DNA of 64,000 bases from NCBI GenBank assembly GCA_937128505.1, contig CAKZMM010000084.1:186001-250000 (forward strand). Reading direction: 5' to 3'. The notes under the pieces are model-generated. The model was not told the origin of the DNA. It did not search any database and was given only the letters and a program-made list of their open reading frames with translations. The translations under genes and the position numbers were made by a program. This DNA comes from an uncultured Thermogutta sp. (lineage in GTDB: Bacteria > Planctomycetota > Planctomycetia > Pirellulales > Thermoguttaceae). Every line of letters begins with the position of its first letter. Position 1 is the first letter of the stretch. Positions 47,494 to 57,004 of this stretch are shown piece by piece.

Positions 47494-49827
47494 ATGAATA
47501 AGCCTTGGTTGCTCCGGCAGGACAGGTTGTTGGGTAAGGCAAAGCGCGTTCTCAAAACGACAATACTTGTCGCTCTCGTGGCATTGGGGGTTTGGGGCAC
47601 TGTGAGTGGTTCCGCCATTTGTTCTGGTCCCGAGGCAAATGTGGAGCTGGCGAACCAGCCGGCGGCCTTGACTCCGGAAAAGACCGCCCGCATTAGCATT
47701 CAGGAGTTTTTCGGAATTCGGGTAGTCGACCAGGAAACAGGGCGCGGGGTACCACTTGTCGAATTGGTAACTGTGCATGGCATCAGGCTTGTGACCGATA
47801 GTCACGGCCTTGCCGCTTTCTACGAGCCGGGTTTGATGGATAGGGAGATATTTTTCTTCGTCAAAAGTCATGGATACGAGTACCCCGCCGATGGATTCGG
47901 TTTTCGAGGGGTTCGGTTGCGGACAACACCAGGGAAGATTTCTACGATACAGATTCGGCGCGTGAATATCGCGAAGCGACTTTATCGACTAACCGGGGCG
48001 GGAATTTATCGCGATAGCGTCTTATTAAACGTACCGGTGCCCTTGAAAGACCCCGTAATAGCTGGGGGCGTACTTGGTTGTGATAGTGTGCAATGTGCTG
48101 TCTTTCGCGGGCGCATCTTCTGGTTTTGGGGCGACACGAACCGGGCCTCGTACCCCCTTGGGAATTTTCAGACCACCGGCGCCACCTCTGCTCTGCCAGA
48201 AACAGGGAAAATTGATCCCGAAAAGGGGATCGATTTCGATTTCTTCACAGGTCCGGACGGCTTCGTTCGACCCATGGCCCCGATCAGCAATAGGGGCCCG
48301 GTGTGGATCTCCGGGCCAGTCGTGATCGGTGATTCAGAACCAACGCAACGCCTTTTCGCCCATTATTTGGTCGTGAAACCGGATCCGAACTCGTTCGAAA
48401 CAGTCGAACGCGGGCTAGCAGAATTCGATCCGGAAAAAGGAGTTTTCGAAAAGCGAAAGGAATTTCCCCTTGAGGGGGCCTTTCCTCACGGCGGTCATCC
48501 AATCCGGGTACGATCGGCCGGCGGCGATTATATCTACTACTGCGATCCGTATCCGCGAATTCGGGTGCCGGCTTCTGCCGACAAACTTGCCGATCCCACA
48601 GCGTACGAGTCCCTGACATGCCTAGCCCAGAGGTTGGAATCGGAGAAAACAAGTGACCTCAAGACGTTACAGCAAATGATCGACCGCGATGATCGCGGCA
48701 AAGTGCGTTGGTCCTGGAAAAGCGGCTGCGAGCCCCTTAGCTGCCAAGAGCATGAGCGACTTATTCGGAACGGGCTGATTCCCGCCGAAGCAGGCCTTTT
48801 CGCTCTTCGAGACGTGGAAAGCGGCCGTCCCGTGGTGGCTCACCGTGGGTCAGTATATTGGAATGACTTTCGCCAGGCGTTTGTGATGATTTTTTGCGAA
48901 ATAGGCGGCAGCTCTTTTTTGGGTGAAATTTGGTACGCGGAGGCTGACCGGCTCCTTGGGCCCTGGGGCTACGCCCGAAAGATTGTGACTCATGATCGTT
49001 ATAGCTTTTACAATCCGAAGCATCATCCGATGTTTGACCGAGAAGGGGGGCGCATCATTTATTTTGAGGGGACTTACACGGCAGCATTCTCAGGAAATTC
49101 CGAGCGGACACCCTGGTATGAATACAATCAGATTATGTATCGACTCGATTTAACGGATACCAGATTGGTCCTTCCCGTTCCTGTGTACGAATGTTTAGAT
49201 GATCAAGGATGCGTTAAACTAGGGACTCGATTTGATCGATCGCTGCATGATGTGGAAGGCTTGCAGAAAAAAACACCGCAACATACCTCTGCAACTTGGG
49301 GACTTTATCACGAGTCAAATCGCCCAAAATTGCGGGGAAAGATCCGCTTTTGGGCACTCGACCGGCCGGTGCCGGGTGCGCGTCCTGTCTTTCAAGAAGT
49401 ACAAGGTTGTGGCTATCGGCTGCTCTGTGGGGAGGAAATCGACCCCGCGGGAGGTGCCACCGCGAGGAAGCCTTCGCCACCAGGCGAGGGAGAAGCTCCT
49501 CAGGTTGGCCTTACCCAGGTTGGTCGGGAGCAAACCCGGCAGGATCGACCGATTTTCTATGTCCTGAAGCCCGAAATGGAGGATCAGCTCGATTCCTATG
49601 GCCAAATCGCTCCCCGGGGCGAAAGCGAAAAGTTGCGGCAACGACGCCCGGAAGCCGCTTCGCAATCGGAAAAGCCTATGGTCTTGCTCCAAGAATGGAT
49701 GAGCACCGACAATAAACTACTCTATCTTACCGCGGCCGAGAAAGCACCGCCCGGTGCCCAATGTCGCCAAACGCTCGGCTTGGTTTGGATTCATCCGTTA
49801 GAGCCCGAGCTTTCCTTTGATCCCTAA
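47494..49827 (+). CDS. Large secreted protein of unknown function
   Basis: A 777-residue protein with an export signal (MNKPWLLRQDRLLG, then KTTILVALVALGVWGTVSGSA) and ATG 47494 preceded by GGGGGAGGAAGC. Residues about 65-160 look like a carboxypeptidase-regulatory or CnaB-type beta sandwich (FGIRVVDQETGRGVPLVELVTVHGI, TDSHGLAAFYEPG). The rest has repeating motifs with aromatic/Asp/Gly pairs (GRIFWFWGDTNRASYPLG, GDYIYYCDPYPRIRV, RGSVYWNDFRQAFVMI, HHPMFDREGGRIIYFEGTYTAAFS), reminiscent of beta-propeller glycosidase folds (DUF4185 or GH43-like). I cannot assign a reaction. It stands alone in its strand context. Confidence 0.8.
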   Translation: MNKPWLLRQDRLLGKAKRVLKTTILVALVALGVWGTVSGSAICSGPEANVELANQPAALTPEKTARISIQEFFGIRVVDQETGRGVPLVELVTVHGIRLVTDSHGLAAFYEPGLMDREIFFFVKSHGYEYPADGFGFRGVRLRTTPGKISTIQIRRVNIAKRLYRLTGAGIYRDSVLLNVPVPLKDPVIAGGVLGCDSVQCAVFRGRIFWFWGDTNRASYPLGNFQTTGATSALPETGKIDPEKGIDFDFFTGPDGFVRPMAPISNRGPVWISGPVVIGDSEPTQRLFAHYLVVKPDPNSFETVERGLAEFDPEKGVFEKRKEFPLEGAFPHGGHPIRVRSAGGDYIYYCDPYPRIRVPASADKLADPTAYESLTCLAQRLESEKTSDLKTLQQMIDRDDRGKVRWSWKSGCEPLSCQEHERLIRNGLIPAEAGLFALRDVESGRPVVAHRGSVYWNDFRQAFVMIFCEIGGSSFLGEIWYAEADRLLGPWGYARKIVTHDRYSFYNPKHHPMFDREGGRIIYFEGTYTAAFSGNSERTPWYEYNQIMYRLDLTDTRLVLPVPVYECLDDQGCVKLGTRFDRSLHDVEGLQKKTPQHTSATWGLYHESNRPKLRGKIRFWALDRPVPGARPVFQEVQGCGYRLLCGEEIDPAGGATARKPSPPGEGEAPQVGLTQVGREQTRQDRPIFYVLKPEMEDQLDSYGQIAPRGESEKLRQRRPEAASQSEKPMVLLQEWMSTDNKLLYLTAAEKAPPGAQCRQTLGLVWIHPLEPELSFDP

Positions 49828-49968
49828 TGTTCTGAAGTTGGGATCCTGCAATTAGGAAAGGTTTCAAAATGCTTTCCTGAAGCACTGTTCACAGCCTGCG
49901 TAGAATGGAACGAAATCAACTTGTTTTGGTCAGGCGCAAAACTTTGTAATGAATCTGAGGAGGAAAGG

Positions 49969-50175
49969 ATGTCGGAAGTCATCATCACCGTACGGCCGAA
50001 TGGTCCGCTTTTAGTCCAGGGAAATTTTCGACTCCAAGATGCGGATGGCCGCGCGTTTTCGGTCTCCACCGAGAAGCCTGTGGCTCTTTGTCGCTGTGGC
50101 CAGTCGAAGTCGCGGCCGTTTTGCGACGGGAGTCATCGCACATGCGGCTTTCAGGCAGACGATCGAGCTGCCTGA
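49969..50175 (+). CDS. CDGSH iron-sulfur domain protein
   Basis: A 68-residue protein with the [2Fe-2S] CDGSH motif: Cys41, Cys43, Cys52 and His56 in CRCGQSKSRPFCDGSH. The N-terminal half (VRPNGPLLVQGNFRLQDADG) is the usual beta-cradle lead of bacterial members. ATG 49969 follows GAGGAGGAAAGG. These proteins bind a redox-active, acid-labile cluster; cellular role in bacteria is unclear. The 140-bp gap to the upstream secreted protein suggests an independent promoter. Confidence 0.93.
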   Translation: MSEVIITVRPNGPLLVQGNFRLQDADGRAFSVSTEKPVALCRCGQSKSRPFCDGSHRTCGFQADDRAA

Positions 50176-50224
50176 GCAGTGCGTGAAATCGAGGCAGCTG
50201 TCCCCCAAATACACGCTCTCCTAA

Positions 50225-50386
50225 ATGCTTCATCTTGTTTGCTTCGATAATCAGTTGCGCACAGTTGCCGGAGGAGAACCCCTAATAGGCACCAACGAAG
50301 AGTTAATCCGGCATTTCCGCGCTGCCGTGTGGCGGATCGAGCTTGCAAAAGAGCGGATCAAAGTTCGCGCAGCCTTTTCCTTCTAG
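50225..50386 (+). CDS. Possible small ORF (53 residues)
   Basis: ATG 50225 to TAG 50384-50386 encodes MLHLVCFDNQLRTVAGGEPL, then a helical stretch TNEELIRHFRAAVWRIELAKERIKVR. The composition is protein-like, and it follows the CDGSH gene by 49 nt, but no Shine-Dalgarno is present. Confidence 0.35.
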   Translation: MLHLVCFDNQLRTVAGGEPLIGTNEELIRHFRAAVWRIELAKERIKVRAAFSF

Positions 50387-50621
50387 CCATGCTGAAGCTT
50401 GAAGTGAGAATTTGAAGAATATTTCCCACGGGGCGAAAATCAGTAAAAATTCTGCTGTGGTCGCTGGGGTTGACCTAAGATTTGCCTGGATAGGGGTATG
50501 TGGCGCAGCCTCAACTTGCCACGATTTGACAGGTTACGGCGAATGCGCGATGATAGAAAGGGTGTAATGGTGAAATGGGGAACTTTTCTCAGCCATCCTC
50601 TGTCTAAATGATAGGTTCACC

Positions 50622-51182
50622 GTGGTTAGTGACGGGGAATTGTTAGCACGGGTTCTTGCCGGTGATGTAGGAGGCTTTGAGGAGCTTGTTCGCAAGTACC
50701 AAAGCCGCCTTTTTAACACCATTTTCCACGTGCTCGGTAATGTTCACGACGCAGAGGAACTCACTCAAGAAGCGTTCCTAAAAGCGTGGTCGCATTTGGC
50801 GGAATTCCGGCAAGCCAGCTCGTTCTATACTTGGTTGTACCGAATCGCGATGAACCTAGTGGCTACCAGGCGACGCTTGCGGCGGGGAAATGCGCCTCTC
50901 GAGATTTTTGGCGAGCAAACAGGGTCAACCGTGACCGATCATCGAAACAACCCAAGCGGCTTTTTGGAATCGGAAGAAATCTGTCAGCAAGTTCGCGAGG
51001 CTCTCGGAAAACTCCCCCCAGCGTATCGCGAAATCCTAGTGCTGCGGGAAATCGAGGGCCTTGACTATCGCGCCATTGCTGAGGTGTTGGGAATCCCGGT
51101 GAACACGGTGCGAAGCCGGCTGTTCCGGGCGCGAATGGAGCTGCGTGACCGCGTCGCGCCTTTTTTACCGAAAGAAGTTTAG
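50622..51182 (+). CDS. ECF-type RNA polymerase sigma factor
   Basis: A 186-residue ECF sigma factor. Region 2 (about 20-90) has YQSRLFNTIFHVLGNVHDAEELTQEAFLKAWSHLAEFR with the -10-recognition helix, and region 4 (about 125-180) has LPPAYREILVLREIEGLDYRAIAEVLGIPVNTVRSRLFRAR, the helix-turn-helix for -35 recognition. The GTG at 50622 is the best start, with AGG nearby. The anti-sigma factor gene follows after 672 bp on the same strand, unusually far for such a pair. Confidence 0.96.
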   Translation: MVSDGELLARVLAGDVGGFEELVRKYQSRLFNTIFHVLGNVHDAEELTQEAFLKAWSHLAEFRQASSFYTWLYRIAMNLVATRRRLRRGNAPLEIFGEQTGSTVTDHRNNPSGFLESEEICQQVREALGKLPPAYREILVLREIEGLDYRAIAEVLGIPVNTVRSRLFRARMELRDRVAPFLPKEV

Positions 51183-51854
51183 CTCGCTGCGATTTCAATG
51201 AATGGTAAGGACATCAAGAAGGCGTTTGAAAAACACGAGCGAAAAGTTGCTGGGATCCGGTGAAGGGTCCGGATCGGTTTATGGAAAAAACGCGAACCCC
51301 CGTCTAAGCTTCGTCGACTTTAGGTCAAACCGGCCTTCATTGCCCGGAGCGACAAGTGGCTTTGATCAAGGTGGTTTCCGCTGGTTCTGTGCTAGTGCCG
51401 CTCGGCCTAAAGCCCGGTGTGGGCGTGAAAGATGTCGCGGATTAGATCGAAAAGCCAAGCGGCTTAGATTAAGCAATCAAAAGGCTTAGATTAAGAAATC
51501 AGGTGGGTTAGATTGAGAAACCCAGTGGAAGATGTGGCGGATTAAAAGAACAATAGGCGGTAAATGATTAATCTGCCAATCCCCCAATCCCAAGGAAAAG
51601 CAATTCTTTTTGGAATCATACTCGAAATGATAATTCGTATAGACGAAGGATAACGATGGACGTGGGAAATCATCATGTTGCGAGAGATCAAGTTAGAAGG
51701 ATGCCCGAATTAAGCTGGGATTTAGGAAGTCAGACTCTGGCTCGCAAGGTAAGGTCAGAAGCCAGAATCATCATAGGTTAAAGTTAAGCTAGTAAGCCCT
51801 GTGAGCCTGACCGAAGGAATTAGGTAATTCACCAAATATTCACCAAATTCGCCA
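51183..51854. other. Gene-less spacer between the sigma and anti-sigma genes
   Basis: About 670 bases, including the 22-bp x 4 tandem repeat (51439-51526). ORF 51202-51489 is in a different frame from both genes and lacks features. The separation is unusual since sigma/anti-sigma pairs normally overlap or abut. Confidence 0.55.
51439..51526. repeat. Four tandem 22-bp repeats between sigma and anti-sigma genes
   Basis: Units at 51439-51460, 51461-51482, 51483-51504 and 51505-51526 keep an exact 22-bp period with a GGNTTAGATTNAGAAA-like consensus; unit 2 and unit 3 are nearly identical and the outer ones more diverged. The block is flanked by a second short direct repeat, GAAGATGTNGCGGATTA-like, at about 51427 and 51528. 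Two helical turns of spacing would place each unit on the same face. Confidence 0.8.
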
Positions 51855-53639
51855 ATGAATAAACTACCCAATGAGCAATTGGAACTCCTCAGCGCCTATC
51901 TCGACAGTGAGCTAGGGCCGGAGGAAATTGCGCGGGCAGAGGAACTGATTCGCAGTGAGCCATTGGCTCGCGAATTTGTTGATCAGTTCCGTCGGATTCG
52001 CGAAGTGCTGAAACGTTTGCCGATTCTTGAACCTCCTGACGATCTATCGGAGGCTATCACCGCGCAAATCCGCACCGGTAATGTCCCGAGCCAAATAACC
52101 GGCTTGCCCGCTGTTTTCCCGGATGCTTTGGTCGGTGCCCCTCATGCTGTAGCAAAATCCGGGCAAAGCAGTGCGTTTCGTGAGGAATCGACCGGGGACG
52201 AAGCATCCTCGGAGGGCTCCGGCAAGGTAACCTCCGAGCCCATCTTCGCAGCAAAGTCTGACCCCACGCAAAAGGCAAGCGAGACTTTTGAGCAGGAAAG
52301 ACGCCTTTGGCCGCGGAATTTTCGTGATGTGGGGAAGCGATTGCTCCGCCCCCGAACCCTGCTTTGGCCTGCGGTCGTTGTGACTGTAGCCATCCTACTT
52401 ACCTATTTGCCGGCGATACTTCCGCCCGATGAGCGGTTGGAATCCTATTCGCCTCAGCGTCGTCACGACATCGTGGCTTTCAGAGGACCTACGGAATCGA
52501 CCCAGCAAGCCGCGGTTTTAAATTCCGAGCTTGGCCACGCAGTAGTCGCGGAAAGTGCTAGGATTGGAGGCTTGGTACCCGCCCTAAGCGATGACATGGG
52601 TTATGCCGGGACTCTCGCTGATAGGCTTTCGCCAGGACTGGAAGCAAAACCGCCGATTTCGGAAGCAATCGCCGCGGAAGTTTCGGCACAGCAGCAAGCT
52701 CGAAGAGCTGCCGGCACAGCGGCTCCATCCGCCAAGGAGGGGCTGCCCGAGCGTACACTTCGCCTTTGGTGCCGCGTGGCACCTGAGTTGGTAAGGGACC
52801 AATGGCTGCACACTTTGGCGGCACGTCATGGACTGTGGGTCCAGCGTGAGGCCCAAATGGAAGAGCAGCTTAAAGGCGCAGGGGCACTGGCGGCAGACTC
52901 CGGAGCTGTGGCCGCCTCAGGCGGCGGAGAACCGGCTCGGGAAGCTCTCGACGGTGCCAGTCGCGATCGGGCCGATTCGTTCATCCAGTGCAACGTTCGG
53001 GGTACAGAAGCTCAGATCGCGGCCTTTCTTGCTGAATTGCCGCAGGATCCCCGTGAGCTTTTCATTACCAAGATCGATGCGTCACCCCCTGGAGAGAAGG
53101 CCCCTCTGGTGGAGCAAGCGTTCCGGCTTCAGCAATCGCAGTTGGCGGTGGGAAGTCGCAGGAGTATGTCTCCCCTGAGTTCAGCACCAGGATGGCTAAC
53201 AACACGATCGGCGGAAGGTGAATCGGTCGGGGACGCTCCAACCATCCCGCCGGCACCGCGGCCTCCGCTCGCACATCCTCCGATGGTGGCCCGGTGGAAC
53301 TTAAAGACCGCGCCCCCAGAAGCCTCGGCATATCCTTCGGCCCTCCGGGAAGAAAGCACGAGAGGTCCGGGAGCCAGTGAGAAGCAAGCGGCAGCCTTAG
53401 GGGGATCGGGAATGGGTCAAGCACAGAATGGCCCGGGAGTTGCCGGTACACCGGCTGCACCAAGCTCCGAGACAAGTAGCAGGGGTGAGCCGGCCGACGA
53501 AAGTGGTCAAGAGATCTGGAATTTGGAGCTGATCCTCTCTCCCTCTCATGACACCGGCACCTTGAGTATAGCTGAGCATCCGGAAGAGAGTATAGCTGAG
53601 CATCCGGAAGACACAGACGAGACCGAGGCAAGGGATTAG
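51855..53639 (+). CDS. Membrane-anchored anti-sigma factor
   Basis: A 594-residue protein starting with an anti-sigma domain (residues 1-60): LSAYLDSELGPEEIARAEELI, then LAREFVDQFRRIREVLKRLP. The domain resembles zf-HC2 anti-sigma domains but lacks the zinc-binding His/Cys. One membrane helix (about 168-188, LLWPAVVVTVAILLTYLPAI) leads to a long periplasmic part that is Ala/Ser/Pro/Glu-rich with some structured segments (LRLWCRVAPELVRDQWLHTLAARHG; AQIAAFLAELPQDPRELF). The last 25 residues hold a tandem octad SIAEHPEE/SIAEHPED encoded by a 24-bp duplication. It lies downstream of the ECF sigma gene and presumably holds it inactive. Confidence 0.85.
   Translation: MNKLPNEQLELLSAYLDSELGPEEIARAEELIRSEPLAREFVDQFRRIREVLKRLPILEPPDDLSEAITAQIRTGNVPSQITGLPAVFPDALVGAPHAVAKSGQSSAFREESTGDEASSEGSGKVTSEPIFAAKSDPTQKASETFEQERRLWPRNFRDVGKRLLRPRTLLWPAVVVTVAILLTYLPAILPPDERLESYSPQRRHDIVAFRGPTESTQQAAVLNSELGHAVVAESARIGGLVPALSDDMGYAGTLADRLSPGLEAKPPISEAIAAEVSAQQQARRAAGTAAPSAKEGLPERTLRLWCRVAPELVRDQWLHTLAARHGLWVQREAQMEEQLKGAGALAADSGAVAASGGGEPAREALDGASRDRADSFIQCNVRGTEAQIAAFLAELPQDPRELFITKIDASPPGEKAPLVEQAFRLQQSQLAVGSRRSMSPLSSAPGWLTTRSAEGESVGDAPTIPPAPRPPLAHPPMVARWNLKTAPPEASAYPSALREESTRGPGASEKQAAALGGSGMGQAQNGPGVAGTPAAPSSETSSRGEPADESGQEIWNLELILSPSHDTGTLSIAEHPEESIAEHPEDTDETEARD
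53565..53612 (+). repeat. 24-bp in-frame tandem duplication in the anti-sigma gene
   Basis: Units 53565-53588 and 53589-53612 differ only at the last base and encode two copies of an eight-residue Ser-Ile-Ala-Glu-His-Pro-Glu motif near the C-terminus. Confidence 0.9.
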
Positions 53640-54201
53640 GCCTGATTTTGCGAATCGGGCTCACAACATGCGGGCGGCGTTTGAAGCCCGGGGCTTGCCG
53701 GCAAGGGTTTTAGTCTCACACGGATCGAGAGTTGAGTTTGGCATGCGATGGAGAAAAGAGTTTCCGCTTCTATCTTCGAAATAAACAAGCTTGTGCGATC
53801 CTGGTTAGCTTTTTCCGGACGGCGCGGCTAATCGCCGTGTAGCACGCACGGCAACCGGCAGCCTTGAACCGTGCGTCCCTCATGGTTATCGCCTTCAAAT
53901 TTGTCTCAAGTCGCGGTGCCCAATGACGACTCATCGCCGGGCTCCCAAGCGGCCGGCTTTTAGTCGCCCCCTCGAAATCCGTTGAGTGGCGACTAACCGC
54001 CGTAACATTTCGCATCGCCATGTCAGTGCAGAACTTGCCGCCGCGCTAAAGCAACACGAGGTAAATTGCTGAATTTTAGAGCAGTTCGCTATTGATGAAG
54101 GATTCGGGAATCGAACACCGAGCGGCGGATGCCAAGTGGCGGATCGGCAGGGGGCCAAGGGGAAATGGCGGAGGAGTAAGTGGGGTTGGATATCGGGGAT
54201 C
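53640..54201. other. Gene-less spacer
   Basis: About 560 bases between the anti-sigma gene and infA, which are convergent. Minus-strand ORFs at 53770-54021 and 53931-54158 overlap each other in different frames and were not accepted. Confidence 0.5.
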
Positions 54202-54420
54202 TTACCGCTCGCGATAGGTGATGCGGCCTCGGGTCAAGTCGTAGGGGGATAGCTCAACGGTTACCCGGTCGCCCGGCACAATCCGGATGAAATTCTTTCG
54301 GATCTTGCCGGCCACATGCGCCAGGACCTCATGCCCGGTGTCAAGTTTCACCCGAAACCGAGTATTAGCCAGTGCTTCCGTTACCACGCCAGAAACCTCT
54401 AATCCTTTTTCCTTAGCCAT
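54202..54420 (-). CDS. infA: Translation initiation factor IF-1
   Basis: A 72-residue OB-fold protein: [26 protein letters not shown], then [42 protein letters not shown], the IF-1 signature across its length. It binds the ribosomal A site during initiation. ATG 54420 is the conserved start; four codons upstream in frame are ignored. The gene is isolated here, not in a ribosomal operon. Confidence 0.97.
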   Translation of the reverse strand: MAKEKGLEVSGVVTEALANTRFRVKLDTGHEVLAHVAGKIRKNFIRIVPGDRVTVELSPYDLTRGRITYRER

Positions 54421-55210
54421 AAATCGCTCCAATTTCTACAGGATACTCGAACTTCAAGTCCAGTTCTTTCGTCACTTCAGAACCCCTGTCATATGAATAG
54501 TGAATATTTTAACGAAAACAGTGCTTCCGAACCCAAGGGATGCCCGATTAGGCGCCCCCAGTCTCAGGGAAAAAGCCGTCAAGCTCAAAAAAACTTACGC
54601 CCTCGCCAATGACTCAGTTATGATCCGCGGTGCCTTTGTCAAGGGGTAGGCCGCCCCTTAAGCCCACCGCTTTCACGGCTTGATTTCTTTGATCCTATCG
54701 GAGGCTTCAACAAAAGTTAATTGTCTAAAGTTAATTGTCTCATCCGCATGTAAACGCTCTTGGCAGCTTCCTCGTTGGACAATTCATCCCTGCCACTTTT
54801 ACGTGTAGATGATAGCATATTCCTTTCAGGCGGCCAACTCCCGGCGAGATAACGCCGAAAAGGCCTCCTCACGCCTGCCCCACCGCTCGATAGGCGAAAT
54901 CATCGCGTACAAGGTCGGGGAACTTTTGGGGTTACCCGCATAACCTCTTCAAGTAAAGCCGCCTCTTCCCCAAGTCGCGCGGATGGGGCGAGGAAGAAAA
55001 AGAAATGGCAAAAGAACAACAAGAAAAAGAGAAGGCGATGAGCTAATCGCACGCTGAGACAAGTTTTGCGAAGGCAGAGTACGCACCTCCCGAACGCGGG
55101 AGGGTTCACCTCTTTTCCAGGATCACCAGAATAACCCTATTCCGGGCAGGCATCCGGGAGGCGGACAGAGTCGGTTGAAAGCGCCGTCACCCGGTTTCTC
55201 CACCACGTCA
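54421..55210. other. Gene-less region between infA and the TPR gene
   Basis: About 790 bases. Includes a perfect 14-bp tandem duplication AAAGTTAATTGTCT (54713-54726, 54727-54740). A minus-strand ORF around 54900-55109 is Phe/Leu-rich and unconvincing. Confidence 0.5.
54713..54740. repeat. Perfect 14-bp tandem duplication
   Basis: AAAGTTAATTGTCT occurs twice with no intervening base. Confidence 0.8.
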
Positions 55211-56668
55211 TTAATTAGGACTTGAGCCTTCGTCACCATCTGATGAAGACTTTTCGTGCTGCAATTCGGCGAGTTTTTCCAGAAGCTGCGGTACATCTTT
55301 GTACGCGAAATCGGTGCCGGCCAAAGCCGTAAGATATTCTTCCGCTGCGGGTAGATCTCGCAATCCCAGCGCAAGTCGTCCCGCTCGATACAAAGCTAAT
55401 TTCCGCAGCTCACCCTCGCGATCGGCAAGCTCTTTGATGGCCTCGGCATAGTGGCCCATCGCCAAGCGATATTGCTTAATTTGCTGGAAGCACTCGCCCA
55501 GTTCGACCAAGCATGCCCCGCGATGGCGCGGTTCATGCCGAGCTTTTTGAAATTCGGCGATCGCCTCGTTCAGATTCCCGGCTTGTTTGTATCGCAGTCC
55601 CAATTCGTAATGGAAGGTAGCATTATTCGGAAACCGCTCCACGCGTTTTTGGAAAAGCTCAATTTCTTTTGCCAAAACCGCCTTTTGAGCCTCCTCCGCC
55701 TCCTTTTGCAAAGCAGGATCAGCTCCGCCTGCAGCTTTTTTCTCAAGTTCGGCAGCCCTATGCCGGAGGGAACGCAGCTCCACGTCCATGAGCCGCTCGA
55801 GAACATCCGGGTCGTTGTCCGACGCTTGCACCGCCTTTTGCATCAGTTGGATGGCCGCGTCGAACCGGTGATTTGCGATATACAGCTCGGTTAGCTCCAA
55901 ATACTTCGGGAAATTTTTTGGGTTGCGACGGATTTCCGCCAGCAAAGCCGCCTCCGGAGTCGCAGGGCTCGGTTGGGGCTCCTCAGGACGTGCGGCAGGA
56001 GTTTCGCTAACGACTTTTTTGCCGGCCCGGCTCGGGTCGGAATAGCCACCGCTATGGATCGTTTTTTCGATCGTAAGCTGAGCGATGGCCTTCGCGGCCT
56101 CTTCATCGCCCGGTTTAGCGCGCTCCACCAGATGCCAACACGCAATCGCTTGGTCGTACTGCTTCAATTCGGCCAGGGCCAACGCACACATCTTGTTGAC
56201 CGCGGGATCGTTGGGCCGGGCCTCCTGGGCCATCTTTAGATATGCCAATCGCGCATCTTGTTGGCCGAGTTCACGACAAGCATCGGCTAGAGAGGCCAGC
56301 GTGGGAACATGCCAGGGGTTGAGCTTCAACATTTCCAGCCCGGCACGGATGACCCCCATCCAATCTTTTTGCCGAGCCGCCTTTTTCATCCCCGCAAGAT
56401 GCCGAGCCCCCTGAATAGTGGCCAGAGCACTACCCCTTTTATTGTTGTTGTATTTCTTCTTTAAGTTACCCAGAAAACTTTGAACATACGCCACATTTCC
56501 CGGATCACCGAGCACACATGTGGTAAACATTTCGGCAGCATAATCGTAATTCTCCTGAGCCATTCGCATGCTACCTTGCTCGAAGCACTGTTGCAATCGG
56601 CGACGAGTGGCCTCGGAAAGACTATCTGCTCGACTAGCCCCCGAGGTGGGGGGGAGTTCGGAAGCCAT
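55211..56668 (-). CDS. Tetratricopeptide-repeat (TPR) protein
   Basis: A 485-residue protein with repeated TPR-like helices: NYDYAAEMFTTCVLGDPGNVAYV (about 41-63), DWMGVIRAGLEMLKLNPWHVPTLASLADACRELG, QYDQAIACWHLVERAKPGDEEA, RFDAAIQLMQKAVQASDNDPDVL, and further C-terminal units. There is a Glu/Ala-rich coiled segment (about 300-335) between two TPR groups. No signal peptide is evident, so it is probably cytoplasmic. Such proteins scaffold complexes; its partner is unknown. It is common in planctomycetes. Confidence 0.88.
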   Translation of the reverse strand: MASELPPTSGASRADSLSEATRRRLQQCFEQGSMRMAQENYDYAAEMFTTCVLGDPGNVAYVQSFLGNLKKKYNNNKRGSALATIQGARHLAGMKKAARQKDWMGVIRAGLEMLKLNPWHVPTLASLADACRELGQQDARLAYLKMAQEARPNDPAVNKMCALALAELKQYDQAIACWHLVERAKPGDEEAAKAIAQLTIEKTIHSGGYSDPSRAGKKVVSETPAARPEEPQPSPATPEAALLAEIRRNPKNFPKYLELTELYIANHRFDAAIQLMQKAVQASDNDPDVLERLMDVELRSLRHRAAELEKKAAGGADPALQKEAEEAQKAVLAKEIELFQKRVERFPNNATFHYELGLRYKQAGNLNEAIAEFQKARHEPRHRGACLVELGECFQQIKQYRLAMGHYAEAIKELADREGELRKLALYRAGRLALGLRDLPAAEEYLTALAGTDFAYKDVPQLLEKLAELQHEKSSSDGDEGSSPN

Positions 56669-57004
56669 GTCGGAATCCCCACATTAAACGGCTCAATTTG
56701 ATACCCTAAGCCCTTGACAACTCTCCTACCGCCTCCACACACAAACACACAGCCCCTTAAAAGTGGCGTATTTTCATCATAACGCGTAACCTACCGGGGC
56801 TTGCAGTAGCACGCCACAAATCTCGCAGTGAACCTTTCCCGCCGATCCCGGAACGCATCCTCATTTTTCGCATTTTAACACACTTAGGTCCCGACACAAC
56901 ACAAGACACCGAAGTTGTGCCGGTTCGCCCCCTCCCCCGCAGGCAGTGCTTGAGAGAGCCGTATTTTTAGCGACGTTTAGCACACGGTTACAGGATAATT
57001 TTTC
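56669..57004. other. Gene-less spacer between the TPR gene and the IS630 remnant
   Basis: About 340 bases with no gene. Contains no obvious terminal inverted repeat for the remnant. Confidence 0.4.

Noticed and set aside
54090-54120. Sequence resembling a reverse-strand tRNA 3' end (GATTCGGGAATCGAACACC)
   Set aside because: The T-arm bases do not pair and no matching acceptor stem is nearby.
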